The notes: generated by a model from the sequence alone, not told the origin. DNA of 64,000 nucleotides from Massilia cavernae (GCF_003590855.1 NZ_QYUP01000119.1:91653-155652), one strand, 5' to 3'. Positions 1 to 10,473 are shown, counted from the stretch's first letter. Translations and numbers: made by a program.

Positions 1-45
1 AACATGACCGCGCTGTGCGTGGTCGACGCCGTAGCGCAACGCTAG
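1..45 (+). CDS. C-terminal tail of an upstream gene (partial)
   Basis: Frame 1 is open from the window edge and ends at TAG 43-45, giving a 14-residue tail that ends in AVAQR. It is followed immediately by a strong terminator, which supports a real gene end. Too little is present to name the product; from the gmd/rmd genes downstream it could belong to the same polysaccharide locus, which is inference only. Confidence 0.5.
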   Translation, partial: NMTALCVVDAVAQR

Positions 46-50
46 GCGCC

Positions 51-84
51 ACCGGCCGGACTCCATGGAGTCCGGCCGGTTTTC
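51..84 (+). terminator. Rho-independent terminator
   Basis: Bases 51-80 form a perfect 30-base palindrome (15-bp arms reading ACCGGCCGGACTCCA), followed by a short T run at 80-83. It lies 5 bases after the stop codon of the upstream partial gene, so it separates that gene from gmd. Confidence 0.8.
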
Positions 85-1451
<1,367 letters not shown>

Positions 1452-1452
1452 C

Positions 1453-2394
1453 ATGAACGGCAAGGCCACGGAAACATTCTCCACTCGCGCGCTTGAAGGC
1501 GAGGGAGTGGGGAAGCGCGCGCTGGTCACCGGCCTGCACGGTTTCACTGGCTATTACGTGGCGCGGGAACTAACGAGAGCCGGCTACCGCGTGTTCGGCA
1601 CCGTCATGCCGGGCGCCGAGACCGGCCCCGATATCTTCACCGTCGACCTGTGCGACCGCGAGTCGGTGATCCGCGCGGTCGAGGAAGTGCAGCCCGACGT
1701 GGTGGTGCACCTGGCCGGCATCGCCTTCGTGGCGCATTCCAACGCCGACCTGATTTACCGCGTCAATATCGTCGGCACCCGCAACCTGCTCGAAGCGCTG
1801 GCCGGCGCGCGCCACCAGGCGTCGAGCGTGCTGCTGGCGTCGTCGGCCAATATCTACGGCCATGTCGACCTGCCCGTCATCGACGAGAGCATCGCGCCGG
1901 CGCCGTTCAACGACTACGGTGTGAGCAAGCTGGCGATGGAGCACATGGCGCAGCTGTGGTCCGACAAGCTGCCGATCATCATCGTGCGTCCTTTCAACTA
2001 CACCGGCGTCGGCCAGGACATCAACTTCCTGTTGCCGAAGATCGTGTCGCACTTCCGCGCCGGCGCGCGCGAGATCGAACTGGGCAACCTGGACGTGGCG
2101 CGCGACTTCTCCGACGTGCGCATGGTGGCGCGCGCCTACCGCCGCCTGCTGGCGCTGTCGCCGCCGGGGCAGATCTACAACGTCTGCTCGGGTCGCGCCG
2201 ACTCGCTGGCCGGCATCATCGACACCATGTCCGCCATCGCCGGCTACAGCATCGACGTGCGCGTCAATCCCGCCTTCGTGCGACCGCGCGAAGTGCAGGT
2301 CATGGTCGGCAGCAACCGCAAGCTGGCCGGCATCATCGGCGAGCTGGAACCGACGCCGCTGGCCGACACGCTGCGCTGGATGTACCAGGCGTGA
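1453..2394 (+). CDS. rmd: GDP-4-dehydro-6-deoxy-D-mannose reductase (Rmd-type SDR)
   Basis: This protein of 313 residues is an extended SDR with TGLHGFTGYYVA as the nucleotide-binding motif near residue 26 and the YGVSK catalytic pair. The family reduces the Gmd product to GDP-D-rhamnose. The gene follows gmd by one base and its TGA overlaps the GTG start of the next glycosyltransferase. The placement with gmd and WbpY/WbpZ-like transferases favours Rmd over GDP-fucose synthase or a talose-forming reductase, but a related 4-keto reductase cannot be excluded from sequence alone. Confidence 0.82.
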   Translation: MNGKATETFSTRALEGEGVGKRALVTGLHGFTGYYVARELTRAGYRVFGTVMPGAETGPDIFTVDLCDRESVIRAVEEVQPDVVVHLAGIAFVAHSNADLIYRVNIVGTRNLLEALAGARHQASSVLLASSANIYGHVDLPVIDESIAPAPFNDYGVSKLAMEHMAQLWSDKLPIIIVRPFNYTGVGQDINFLLPKIVSHFRAGAREIELGNLDVARDFSDVRMVARAYRRLLALSPPGQIYNVCSGRADSLAGIIDTMSAIAGYSIDVRVNPAFVRPREVQVMVGSNRKLAGIIGELEPTPLADTLRWMYQA

Positions 2395-3520
2395 GCGTAC
2401 TGACTGTCGGCCTGGGGACGACGATGATCGAACCGGGGCTGACTGGCGGAAGGCTGGATGGCATAGGCGTCTACACCGACGCCCTGCTGCGCCACCTGCC
2501 GGACACGGGCTGCGAGGTGAAGCCGTATTCGTGGCCGCGCATGCGCGGCGCCGGCGGCATCAGCATCGGCCAGCCGATGCCGCAGTCGTTTCCTGCTGCG
2601 TCCCTGGTCGACCTGCTGACCCCCGCGCTGCACCGCGTCCATATGCCGGCCGATATCTTCCACGTGACCGACTACCGCGTGGTGCGCATGGACTGCCCGG
2701 TGGTGGCCACGCTGCACGATGCGCTTCCGATCAAGTATCCCGAGTGGTGCAGCCCCAAATTCAGGCGCGCCAAGAACTGGCTGCACGTGAAGGCGGCGCG
2801 GAAGGCCGACCATGTGATCGCCGTGTCGCAGTTTGCCGTGGCCGAGCTGGTCGAGTGTTTCGGCGTCGATCCGCGCCGCATCAGCGTGGTGCCTAACGGC
2901 GTCGACGACACATGGCTGGAGCAACCCGCGCCGGAGGCGGTGGCGGCGACGCTGCGCGAACACGGCTTGCGCCCCGGCTACTTCCTGTTTGTCGGCACCT
3001 TGCAGCCGCGCAAGAACGTCGAGCGCCTGCTGGAAGCGTACCTGGCGCTGCCGGCGCCGGTGCGCGCCGAGCGCCAGCTGGTCATCGTCGGCAATGCCGG
3101 CTGGCGCTGCGATGCGCTATTGAGGCAGATCGACGCCGCCGTTGCCGCCGGCGAAAACGTGGTCTGGCTCAGCAGCCTGACGCGCGCCGCGGCCTTGCGC
3201 GAAGTGTATGCTGGCGCGGGTGTATTTGTATTTCCGTCGCTGTACGAAGGCTTCGGCATACCAGTGGTCGAGGCCTTTGCCGCCGGCGTACCGGTGGTCG
3301 CGTCGAATACCAGTTCGCTGCCCGAGGTAACGCAGGGCGCGGCGGTCGACGTGGACCCGGCAGCACCGGCGAGATCGCCGATGCGATGCTGGCGCTGGTG
3401 CGCGACGACGCCCTGCGCGCGCGCTGCATCGAAGCAGGCCGCCGCCGGGCCTTACAACTTACCTGGCGCCACACCGCGCGGCTTACCGCCGCCGTGTACC
3501 GCGCCGTTTTATCGAATTGA
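2391..3520 (+). pseudogene. WbpY-like GT4 glycosyltransferase, frameshifted
   Basis: Translation starts at GTG 2391 inside the rmd stop (GTGA overlap) and gives a GT-B transferase: a HVTDYRV segment, then HDALP, AVSQFAVAEL, VPNGVDD, FVGTLQPRKNVERLLEAY and the donor-site EGFGIPVVEAFAAGVPVV motif. Near 3359 the reading moves to another frame (VDVDP joins GSTGEIADAMLALVRDD), which continues to TGA 3518-3520. Restoring one G in the GACCCGG run at 3353-3360 would give an unbroken protein of about 376 residues. The gene is therefore either freshly inactivated or affected by a sequencing error. By neighbours it would add D-rhamnose to an A-band-like chain. Confidence 0.8.
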
Positions 3521-3524
3521 AGCT

Positions 3525-4667
3525 ATGCGCGTCCTACATTTCTACAAGACTTACTATCCCGACTCGGTCGGCGGCATCGAGCAGGTGATCCGCCAGATGT
3601 GCGTGGGCACCGGCCGCCTCGGCGTGACCAATGAAGTGCTGACGCTCACGCGCGCGCACGACAAGTTCGACTTCGAATTCGAGGGCCATCGCGTGCGCCG
3701 CGTGCCGCTCGACTTCGAGATCGCCTCCAACGCCTTCTCGATGGCCGCCATCGGCGAACTGGCGCGCATGGCCGAGGAGGCCGACGTGGTGCACTACCAC
3801 TTCCCGTGGCCGTTCATGGACCTGGCCCACTTCATCGCGCGCATCCGCAAGCCGACCGTGGTGACCTACCACTCCGACATCGTGCGCCAGAAGCACCTGC
3901 TGCGCCTTTACCAGCCGCTCAAGCACCGCTTCCTGCAAAGCGTCGACACCATCGTCGCGACCTCGCCCAACTACATGGCCTCGTCGCAGGTGCTGGAACG
4001 CTACAAGGAAAAGGCCCGGGTGATCACCTATGGCCTGGACAAGAGCATCTATCCGGCCGCCGACCAGGCGCTGATGGACAAGTGGCGCGCACGCCTCGGC
4101 GAACGCTTCTTCCTGTTCATCGGCGTGCTGCGCTACTACAAGGGCCTGCACATCCTGCTCGACGCGATGGCCAAGCTCGACTACCCGGTGGTGATCGTCG
4201 GCGCCGGCCCGATCGAAATGGAACTGAAGGAGCACGCCGAGCGCCTCGGCCTGAAGAACGTGGTGTTCCTGGGCGCGCTGGGCGAGGACGACAAGGTGGC
4301 GCTGCTGACGCTGAGCTATGCGGTGGCCTTCCCATCGCACCTGCGTTCGGAAGCCTTCGGCATCTCGCTGCTGGAAGGGGCGATGTACGGCAAGCCGATG
4401 ATCTCGAGCGAGATCGGCACGGGCACCACCTACATCAACGTCGACGGCGATACCGGCCTGGTGGTTCCGCCAAGCGACCCGCAGGCACTGGGCAATGCGA
4501 TGCGCACGCTGTGGGAAAACCCGGACATGGCGGCGGCCATGGGCAAGCGCGCCGAGGCGCGCTACCACGAACTGTTTACCTCGAGCCAGATGGCAAGCAG
4601 CTACACCGCGCTGTACCACGAACTGGTGGCGCGCCACGTCGGCCTGCCGCAGGCGGCGCAGGCGTAG
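3525..4667 (+). CDS. GT4 glycosyltransferase (WbpZ-like)
   Basis: This protein of 380 residues is a GT-B retaining transferase. The N-terminal half opens with MRVLHFYKTYYPDSVGGIEQ, the acceptor-side glycine loop of this subfamily. The C-terminal half has FIGVLRYYKGLHILL and the donor-binding SEAFGISLLEGAMYGKP motif with its EX7E pair. It starts 4 bases after the end of the broken transferase. The family includes P. aeruginosa WbpZ, which starts the D-rhamnan chain on the lipid carrier; gmd and rmd upstream supply the likely donor GDP-D-rhamnose. The exact linkage is not readable from the sequence. Confidence 0.85.
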   Translation: MRVLHFYKTYYPDSVGGIEQVIRQMCVGTGRLGVTNEVLTLTRAHDKFDFEFEGHRVRRVPLDFEIASNAFSMAAIGELARMAEEADVVHYHFPWPFMDLAHFIARIRKPTVVTYHSDIVRQKHLLRLYQPLKHRFLQSVDTIVATSPNYMASSQVLERYKEKARVITYGLDKSIYPAADQALMDKWRARLGERFFLFIGVLRYYKGLHILLDAMAKLDYPVVIVGAGPIEMELKEHAERLGLKNVVFLGALGEDDKVALLTLSYAVAFPSHLRSEAFGISLLEGAMYGKPMISSEIGTGTTYINVDGDTGLVVPPSDPQALGNAMRTLWENPDMAAAMGKRAEARYHELFTSSQMASSYTALYHELVARHVGLPQAAQA

Positions 4668-4700
4668 GCATGTCCCGCCAAATCTCACCGCCCTGGCTGG

Positions 4701-4729
4701 TTTCCGGCTGGTGGATCGATGCTATAGTG
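4701..4729 (+). promoter_or_regulatory. Candidate sigma-70 promoter for the small membrane protein
   Basis: TATAGT at 4724-4729 resembles a -10 box. TTTCCG at 4701-4706 is a weak -35 at 17-base spacing. It would start transcription about 25 bases before the ATG at 4762, which has an AGGA 6 bases upstream. Confidence 0.35.
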
Positions 4730-4761
4730 GCAATCTTTTCCTTGAATGGACAGGACATGCC

Positions 4762-5283
4762 ATGCATACACTATCGATCCGCCTGATGTATCTGAGGAGC
4801 CGCGAGGCCCTGGCGGCGATTCTCCTTCCGGCCGTCATCGTCTGGACATGGTGGGACAGGGGCGGCGACGTCGCCTGGATCCTGCGCATCGCGGCACTGG
4901 CCTTGTTGGCCTATATCCTGGTGCAGGGCACCCTGTACTGGCATCGCAAGCTGCGTTCGCTCGAGGACCAGAAGCCGCTCCCTCCGTATTTCCACGCGGT
5001 GTTCCGCGGATTCAAATGGTCGAACCTGGTCGCAATCGCGGCCATACTGATTACACTGCTTTCGACCGATCGGACTTCCTTGTCGGAAGCCGATCTCGGG
5101 TGGACCCTGGGGCTGCTCGCGGGCGCCGTGCTGGAACATATCAACTATTACCATTACCAACTGATGTACGATACGCGCGCGTCCTTCGGCCACCTGCTGC
5201 GCAACGGCCGGCTGCGCAAGGCGGCGCTTGGAATAGATCTGGCCCGGACCGGTTCAAAAGCCGCACGCACGGCCGCGGCGTAG
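4762..5283 (+). CDS. Small membrane protein of unknown function
   Basis: This protein of 173 residues has about four hydrophobic segments: [11 protein letters not shown] near residue 20, [15 protein letters not shown] near 40, [12 protein letters not shown] near 90 and [12 protein letters not shown] near 110. Charged stretches lie between them and the tail is basic. The ATG at 4762 is chosen because AGGA (4752-4755) sits 6 bases before it and a promoter-like TATAGT lies just upstream. I do not recognise the family. It reads toward the decayed response-regulator region, whose inverted HD-GYP fragment begins a few bases after its stop. Confidence 0.65.
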   Translation: MHTLSIRLMYLRSREALAAILLPAVIVWTWWDRGGDVAWILRIAALALLAYILVQGTLYWHRKLRSLEDQKPLPPYFHAVFRGFKWSNLVAIAAILITLLSTDRTSLSEADLGWTLGLLAGAVLEHINYYHYQLMYDTRASFGHLLRNGRLRKAALGIDLARTGSKAARTAAA

Positions 5284-5290
5284 CGGCCGC

Positions 5291-5356
5291 ACCTGGAAGG
5301 TGATGCAGACCCACGCCGCGATCGGCGCCGAGATCATCGGCGAGCATGGCGGCGGC
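5291..5356 (+). pseudogene. Inverted fragment of an HD-GYP domain
   Basis: On the plus strand this stretch reads [18 protein letters not shown], a signature segment of RpfG-type HD-GYP phosphodiesterases (the usual form is EEWxxMxTHxxIGAEIL). It has no start and is bounded by unrelated sequence. The minus-strand response regulator next to it breaks off at 5359, where its own HD-GYP domain should begin. The fragment is thus a piece of that gene turned around, with GCATG repeats at the joint (5344-5359). Confidence 0.7.
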
Positions 5357-5358
5357 AT

Positions 5359-5809
5359 GCCCTTGTATTCGGCCGCCAGGCCAAGCCGCTGCACGATCGC
5401 CAGCCGGGTCGCCTTCAGCTCCTCCATGCGCACCAGCGACAGGTGGGTGCGCACCCGCGCGCGCACCACCGGCGGGCTGACCGGCTTGGTGATGTAGTCG
5501 ACCCCGCCCGCGTTGAAGCCTTCGACCTCGTCGTCGGATTCGGACAGCGCGGTCACGAACAGCACCGGGATCGCCGCGGTGGCGGGATCGGCCTTCAGCG
5601 CGGCGCACACTTCGTAGCCGCTCATTCCCAGCATCATCACGTCAAGCAGAATCAGTCCCGGCTGCTCCTGCCGCGCCAGTTCCAGCGCGCGCGCCGTCCT
5701 TGGCGAACAGCATGCGGTACTCGTCCTGCAAAATCTGGCGCAACAGATGGAGGTTGCTGGCCTCGTCGTCGACCGCCAGGATCAACGGGCGTTGCGTGCT
5801 CATGTTCAT
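5359..5809 (-). pseudogene. RpfG-type response regulator, frameshifted and truncated
   Basis: It starts at ATG 5809-5807, sharing one base with the stop of the sensor kinase (TGATG), so the two were translationally coupled. The receiver begins [22 protein letters not shown] frame change follows in the GC repeat near 5690, and the second half ([20 protein letters not shown], then [13 protein letters not shown] and [11 protein letters not shown]) carries the phospho-acceptor region and the conserved Lys. The linker [13 protein letters not shown] that normally leads into HD-GYP ends at 5359, after which the sequence is antisense to an HD-GYP piece. The output domain is lost, so the gene is not functional. 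Confidence 0.8.
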
Positions 5810-8730
5810 CAGCGTGCTTCCTCTTGTCTTGCGTCGTCCAGCCCTGCCAGCGCCTCGCGCAGCTGCTTCCGGGCCAGTTCAAAATCGAAATCGGCGAGCG
5901 CCGCCTGCAGCCGGGCGACGCCGGTGGCGGCCGGATGGCCCCGCAATGCGCCCTCCAGGCCGGACAGCGCGTCGTCGTCGAGCGCACCACGGCGCAGCGC
6001 CTGCATCAGCTGTTCGCCCTCGCGCCGCGCGCGTTCAAGGTCGGCGGCACTGGCACGCCCCGCCGCTGCCGCAGCCGCGCCGGTGCGGCCCGGGCGGATC
6101 GCGTCCAGCGCCGCGCCGGTGGCTTCGACCGCCTGCGCCAGCGTCGACGCCGTGGCGCCGCCGTCGGCGCCCGCTTCCTCCTCCAGCTGCGCCAGCACCG
6201 CTGCCAGCCGTACCAGCCCGAGGTTGGCCGCGGTGCCGCGCGCCCTGTGCGTCAGCATCCGCAGCGCATTCCACTCCGTGCCGGCGGCATGGGCCTGCAG
6301 CGTTGCCGCCAGCTGCGCATGCTCGTTCCGGAACTGGCCGAGCGCGCCGCTGTAGGCGTCGCTATTGCCGCCCCAGCGGCGCAAGCCCGTCTCGCGGTCG
6401 AACACCTGCAGTTTCAGCGCCGCTGAGTCACGCTCGAAGGCGGCCGCGCCGAGGCCAAGCACGCGCGCGGCCTCCAGCGGCAGCAGCACGTGGAAGGTGC
6501 TGCCTTCGCCCTCGACGCTCTCGGCCCAGATCCGGCCCTTCATCAACTCCACCAGCTGCTTGCTGATGGTGGTGCCAAGGCCGATGCCGCCGAAGCGGCG
6601 CGTCATCGAGGCGTCGGCCTGGATGAACGGGTCGAACACCGCTTTCATGCGCTCGGGCGCGATCCCGATGCCGGTGTCGCGCACTTCGATGTGCAGCTGG
6701 TCGCAGACGGCGCCGGCGCACAGCGTGACGCTGCCGCGCGCGGTGAACTTGATCGCGTTGTCCAGCAGGTTGGTCAGCACCTGGCGGATGCGCAGTTCGT
6801 CGCCATGGATGCTGGCCGGCAGGGCGGCATCATAGTGGATATCGACGTGCAGGCCCTTGGCACGTGCCGCGGCGCCCAGCGTCGACGACAGTTCGTCGAT
6901 CAGCGACAGCAGGTTGAAGTCGTGCAGTTCCAGCTCGACCACGCCTTTTTCCAGCTTGGCGGTGTCGAGGATTTCGTTCAGGAGCCGCAGCAGCGCGCGG
7001 CCGGCGCTGCGGATGGTGTCCAGGTTGCTGCGCTGGTCCGGCGCCAGGTCGCCGTCCAGCAGCACGTCGGTGAAGCCGAGGATGGAGTTCATCGGCGTGC
7101 GGATTTCGTGGCTCATGTTGGCCACAAAAGTGGCGCGCGCGGCAGCCGCCTGTTCGGCCGCTACCTTGGCCGAGCGCAGCGCTTCCTCCATCTCGCGCCG
7201 TTCGCTGATGTCCAGGATCACGCCGTCGAGCCAGGCTAAGGCGCCGGTCTCGTCGCGCACGCAGGTGCCGTTTTCCCACAGCCAGCGGATGCTGCCGTCG
7301 GCGTGCAGCAAACGGTACTCGACCAGGTAGGGCCGGTCGTCGCGCAGCGCGGCCTGTACCTCCTCCCACACGCGCGCGCGGTCGGCGGCGTGGATCAGCG
7401 AACCGAAGGTGCGGCGCGGCGGCGTTCCCAGGAAGTCTTCGGGCGCATAGCCGGTAACGCGTTCGGCGGCGTCGCTGATGAACAGCATCGGGTATTCGCC
7501 ATCGAGCAGGCTGTGGTAGGAAATGCCGGGGATGTTGCCGATCAGGGAGCGGAACTGCTGCTCGCTGGCCGACAGCGCCTGCATCATCGCGCGACGCTCG
7601 GTGATGTCGGTGACGAAGCAGATGAACAGGTCGTCCTTGCCCATCTTTGCATGGCCAAGCGAGCAGCGGATCGGCACCGGGCTGCCGTCCTTGCGTACCG
7701 CCATGACTTCGGCGCCGGTGGGAGCGGCGCCGCCGCTGCCGCCATTCAGGTAGCCAAGCAGGCCGGCGCCTTCCGGCACTTCGTTATCGGGAACCAGCAG
7801 GCGCACATGGCGGCCCGCGATCTCGTCGCGGCGCCAGCCGAAGATCTTCTCGGCCGACGCGTTGAATTCCTCCACCCGGCCGTCGCGGTCGACCGTGATC
7901 ACGCCGTCGACGGCAGTGGCAAGCATGGCGCGCATCCATTCCTGGCTGGCCGACAGCTCCAGGAACAGCCGGCGGTAGCGCAGCAGGCCGTTCGCCGCCA
8001 GCACGAAGATGGTGAAGGCGACCGTGATCAGCGAAATCGCCACGGCCAGGAAGCCGCTGTTGGACGATCCCGCGGCGCCCGGCGCCACGGTACCGACGAA
8101 ACGCGCGGCCGCCATCCCGGTGTAGTGCATGCCGGCGATCGCGCAGCCCATCACCACCGCGGGTGCCAGCAGCAGGGTGGGTTCGTTCAGGCGGCAGAAG
8201 CCGGACAGGCCGAAGCGCACCCACAGCGCCAGCGTGGCCAGCACCACGGCCACCACGATCGACAGGCCGAACATCAGCGGATCGTAGCGCAGCTCCAGCC
8301 CCATGCGCATGCCTGCCATGCCCGAATAGTGCATGGCGCCGATGCCGGCGCCCACCAGCACGCCGCCGGCCAGCAGTGTCCATGGCCCGATTCGTTCGCG
8401 CGCGATCAGCGACAGCGCGACGAGCGAGGCGCCGATGCTGGGCAACGCGGAGCCGATGGTGGTCATCGGGTCGTATTCGACCCGCGTGCACAGGTTAAAC
8501 GCGAGCATGCCGACGAAGTGCATCGCCCACACCCCGGCGCCGAGCGCCAGGCTGCCGGTGGCGAGGACGATCGCCCGCTGGGCGGGGTTGGCGCTGGCCT
8601 GGCCGGCGATCTGCAATCCCATCCAGGACGCGAAGATCGCCACCATGAAGGACAGCACGACGAGTTTCGGGTCGTATTGTCCGTAGCTGAGCAGCGTCGG
8701 GTCGGCGGGAACGGTAAAAAGGGAGAGCAT
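5809..8730 (-). CDS. MHYT-PAS-PAS sensor histidine kinase with C-terminal Hpt
   Basis: This protein of 973 residues is an inner-membrane sensor. Residues 1-255 form a seven-helix MHYT domain with the repeated motifs MHFVGM, MHYSGM and MHYTGM, proposed in the family to bind metal and sense diatomic gases. Two PAS domains follow (about 265-385 and 395-515), then HisKA with the phospho-acceptor His in NMSHEIRTPMN (about 540), and HATPase with NLLDNAIKF, DTGIGI and GGIGLGTTIS. The end is Hpt-like, with LTHRARGTAANLG. Relatives usually carry one or two receiver domains between ATPase and Hpt; here only a short linker remains. Its coupled downstream partner is a broken RpfG-like regulator, so the phosphorelay has probably lost its output. 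Confidence 0.9.
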   Translation of the reverse strand: MLSLFTVPADPTLLSYGQYDPKLVVLSFMVAIFASWMGLQIAGQASANPAQRAIVLATGSLALGAGVWAMHFVGMLAFNLCTRVEYDPMTTIGSALPSIGASLVALSLIARERIGPWTLLAGGVLVGAGIGAMHYSGMAGMRMGLELRYDPLMFGLSIVVAVVLATLALWVRFGLSGFCRLNEPTLLLAPAVVMGCAIAGMHYTGMAAARFVGTVAPGAAGSSNSGFLAVAISLITVAFTIFVLAANGLLRYRRLFLELSASQEWMRAMLATAVDGVITVDRDGRVEEFNASAEKIFGWRRDEIAGRHVRLLVPDNEVPEGAGLLGYLNGGSGGAAPTGAEVMAVRKDGSPVPIRCSLGHAKMGKDDLFICFVTDITERRAMMQALSASEQQFRSLIGNIPGISYHSLLDGEYPMLFISDAAERVTGYAPEDFLGTPPRRTFGSLIHAADRARVWEEVQAALRDDRPYLVEYRLLHADGSIRWLWENGTCVRDETGALAWLDGVILDISERREMEEALRSAKVAAEQAAAARATFVANMSHEIRTPMNSILGFTDVLLDGDLAPDQRSNLDTIRSAGRALLRLLNEILDTAKLEKGVVELELHDFNLLSLIDELSSTLGAAARAKGLHVDIHYDAALPASIHGDELRIRQVLTNLLDNAIKFTARGSVTLCAGAVCDQLHIEVRDTGIGIAPERMKAVFDPFIQADASMTRRFGGIGLGTTISKQLVELMKGRIWAESVEGEGSTFHVLLPLEAARVLGLGAAAFERDSAALKLQVFDRETGLRRWGGNSDAYSGALGQFRNEHAQLAATLQAHAAGTEWNALRMLTHRARGTAANLGLVRLAAVLAQLEEEAGADGGATASTLAQAVEATGAALDAIRPGRTGAAAAAAGRASAADLERARREGEQLMQALRRGALDDDALSGLEGALRGHPAATGVARLQAALADFDFELARKQLREALAGLDDARQEEAR

Positions 8731-8969
8731 CGGGGGGCGCGCTGGGCAAGCGGGCGGCGTAAGGGATTAGCCGAAAGTATGGCACTTTCCATATGGAAAG
8801 TAATGTTTCAATCGCTCGATGGAGCAGGAAATGCTGGGAGTGTCGCATGCGCGCCACCGATCCCGCCGCGCCCGAGAACGTTGTCAGGATGCATTTCCGT
8901 AGTCCTCACTAAGCTGCTATCCTTGTTCTAACGTGGCGCGTTCGTAGCCGTGTAACAATCAGGCGTGCA

Positions 8970-9722
8970 ATGCCATATAACCAACTTACTATCGCAATAT
9001 TTTCAGCGCTGCTTGCGGGAAGCTGCGCGGCGGCGCCCACGCTGTACATCACCACCGAGCATTCGCCGCCGGCGAGCATGGTCGAAGGCGGGGTAGTGGT
9101 CGGGCACGGCACAGAGAAGGTGCGCGAGATCATGGCCCGCAGCGGCATCTCGTACTCCATCGAACTGCTGCCGTGGATGCGCGCCTACACCTCGGCGCTG
9201 CAGCGCCGCAATGGCTGCGTGTATTCGACCACCCGTACTGAAGAACGCGAGAAACTGTTCAAGTGGGTGGGGCCGACCAACACGGGGGAATGGGTACTCA
9301 TGGGGCGGTCCGACCGCAAATTCGAGCTGAAAACGCTGGACGACGCGCGCGGCCTGCGCATCGGCACCTACCACGGCGACGCCCGCGAGGAGTACCTGCG
9401 TTCGCGCGGCTTCAAGGTCGACTCCGCCCAGAACGACCTGATCAATCCTCGCAAGCTCATGCTCAACCGCATCGACCTGTGGGCGGCAAGCCTGCGGAGC
9501 GGCAGCGCGGTGCTGGCGCAAAACGGCTGGACCGGCCAGATCGTGCCTGTGCTCACCTTCGCCAAGGTCCAGGTCTACCTTGCCTGCAATCCGGCGGTTC
9601 CCGATGCGCTGGTGGCGCGCATGAACGCGGCGCTCGAATCCATGGAGCGCGACGGCACCGCGCGCCGCATCGAGCGCAAGTACGACCAGGCACCACCACA
9701 GACAAAAGCGCCGGCCGACTGA
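8970..9722 (+). CDS. Periplasmic solute-binding protein (SBP_bac_3-like)
   Basis: This protein of 250 residues has a signal peptide: hydrophobic residues 5-19, then GSCAAAP with likely cleavage near residue 22. The mature part resembles the bacterial extracellular solute-binding family 3, with TEHSPPASM near the start and the typical VYSTTRTEERE...FKWVGP segment in the middle. No permease or ATPase gene is adjacent, so it may be a ligand sensor or serve a distant transporter. It diverges from the MHYT kinase across a 239-base gap and could be its sensory partner, which is inference. Confidence 0.75.
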   Translation: MPYNQLTIAIFSALLAGSCAAAPTLYITTEHSPPASMVEGGVVVGHGTEKVREIMARSGISYSIELLPWMRAYTSALQRRNGCVYSTTRTEEREKLFKWVGPTNTGEWVLMGRSDRKFELKTLDDARGLRIGTYHGDAREEYLRSRGFKVDSAQNDLINPRKLMLNRIDLWAASLRSGSAVLAQNGWTGQIVPVLTFAKVQVYLACNPAVPDALVARMNAALESMERDGTARRIERKYDQAPPQTKAPAD

Positions 9723-9824
9723 GCGCAGCTTTCCAGGGAGTTCCTGGACACAGTAACGGGCTGGCGCCGCGAGGGCAATAAGGCCGCCTTGCTCGCCGGA
9801 TTGCAAGCGATCGGCCTGAAGTAA
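9723..9824 (+). other. In-frame coding-like extension after a stop codon
   Basis: Directly after the TGA of the solute-binding protein the same frame stays open for 33 codons. It reads REFLDTVTGWRREGNKAALL and ends AIGLK before TAA 9822-9824. The composition looks protein-like, so it may be the tail of a decayed gene fused by deletion, or chance. It has no start codon of its own. Confidence 0.3.
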
Positions 9825-9849
9825 TTTCGTTGAGGCCGGCCTGACGGCA

Positions 9850-10263
9850 TCAGCGCTTGGGCGCGCCCAGTTTCCAGCCGATCCACGCCATCGGAATGTA
9901 GGCTGCGGCCAGGTCGAGGATCTCGAACCACAGGGGGGCCGGCAGCATCACAACGGCGGCGATGCCACCGGCCAGGAACACCACGCCGATGGTCATCGCC
10001 AGCTCGAACTTGCGGGTTGCCGCGATGCGCGCCGCGACTGCCGCGCCGACCAGGGCGCCGAGCCCATGGGCCAGGAACGGGAACAGGAAGTGCTTGGGCT
10101 CGAACAGGTGCATCGACGCCTTCAACCCTTCCATCGTGGCGACCTCGGCGCCTGCCGGCGGCGGGATGGCGCTGGCGCTCACATTGATGAGCCCCATGTT
10201 GACGATGCTGCCTATGACCAGACCCGCAACGACCGCCAGGAAGTTTCTCACCATTGGATGCAT
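9850..10263 (-). CDS. Hypothetical four-helix membrane protein
   Basis: This protein of 137 residues starts at the ATG at 10263, chosen because GGGAG lies just upstream on the minus strand. Hydrophobic segments occur near residues 5-25, 60-75, 85-110 and 115-130. The first is followed by a loop with a small-residue/proline stretch (SASAIPPPAGAEVATMEG). I do not recognise a named family. It reads away from the tRNA-Leu gene and convergently with the solute-binding protein. Confidence 0.6.
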   Translation of the reverse strand: MHPMVRNFLAVVAGLVIGSIVNMGLINVSASAIPPPAGAEVATMEGLKASMHLFEPKHFLFPFLAHGLGALVGAAVAARIAATRKFELAMTIGVVFLAGGIAAVVMLPAPLWFEILDLAAAYIPMAWIGWKLGAPKR

Positions 10264-10407
10264 TCCGTTCTCCCATGCCAATGTACTTTGGCTTTTTGTG
10301 ATTTCCAGAAAACCAGTCAAACGCGATTTGTTTGAATGGCAATTTTCTTGGAGTCTACGCACTGATGTGGTTTGTGTCTACGGGGCAAGGGCGGGAAAAT
10401 GCAGGCG

Positions 10408-10449
10408 AAAAAAAACCCGGCTCGCCCATGAAGGGATAAAGCCGGGTTT
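10408..10449 (-). terminator. Terminator downstream of tRNA-Leu (possibly bidirectional)
   Basis: Arms AAACCCGGCT (10411-10422 side) and AGCCGGGTTT (10439-10449 side) pair around a 17-base loop. On the minus strand the stem is followed by eight or more T residues, 25 bases after the tRNA 3' end. Confidence 0.8.
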
Positions 10450-10473
10450 CTTTCGAAATTCGTTTTGCGTGAA

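Noticed and set aside
1650..4667. A 1005-codon open frame that joins rmd antiframe, the first and the second glycosyltransferase
   Set aside because: The continuity is caused by the frameshift at 3359 and read-through; a natural fusion is not supported because each part has its own start with overlap or spacing.
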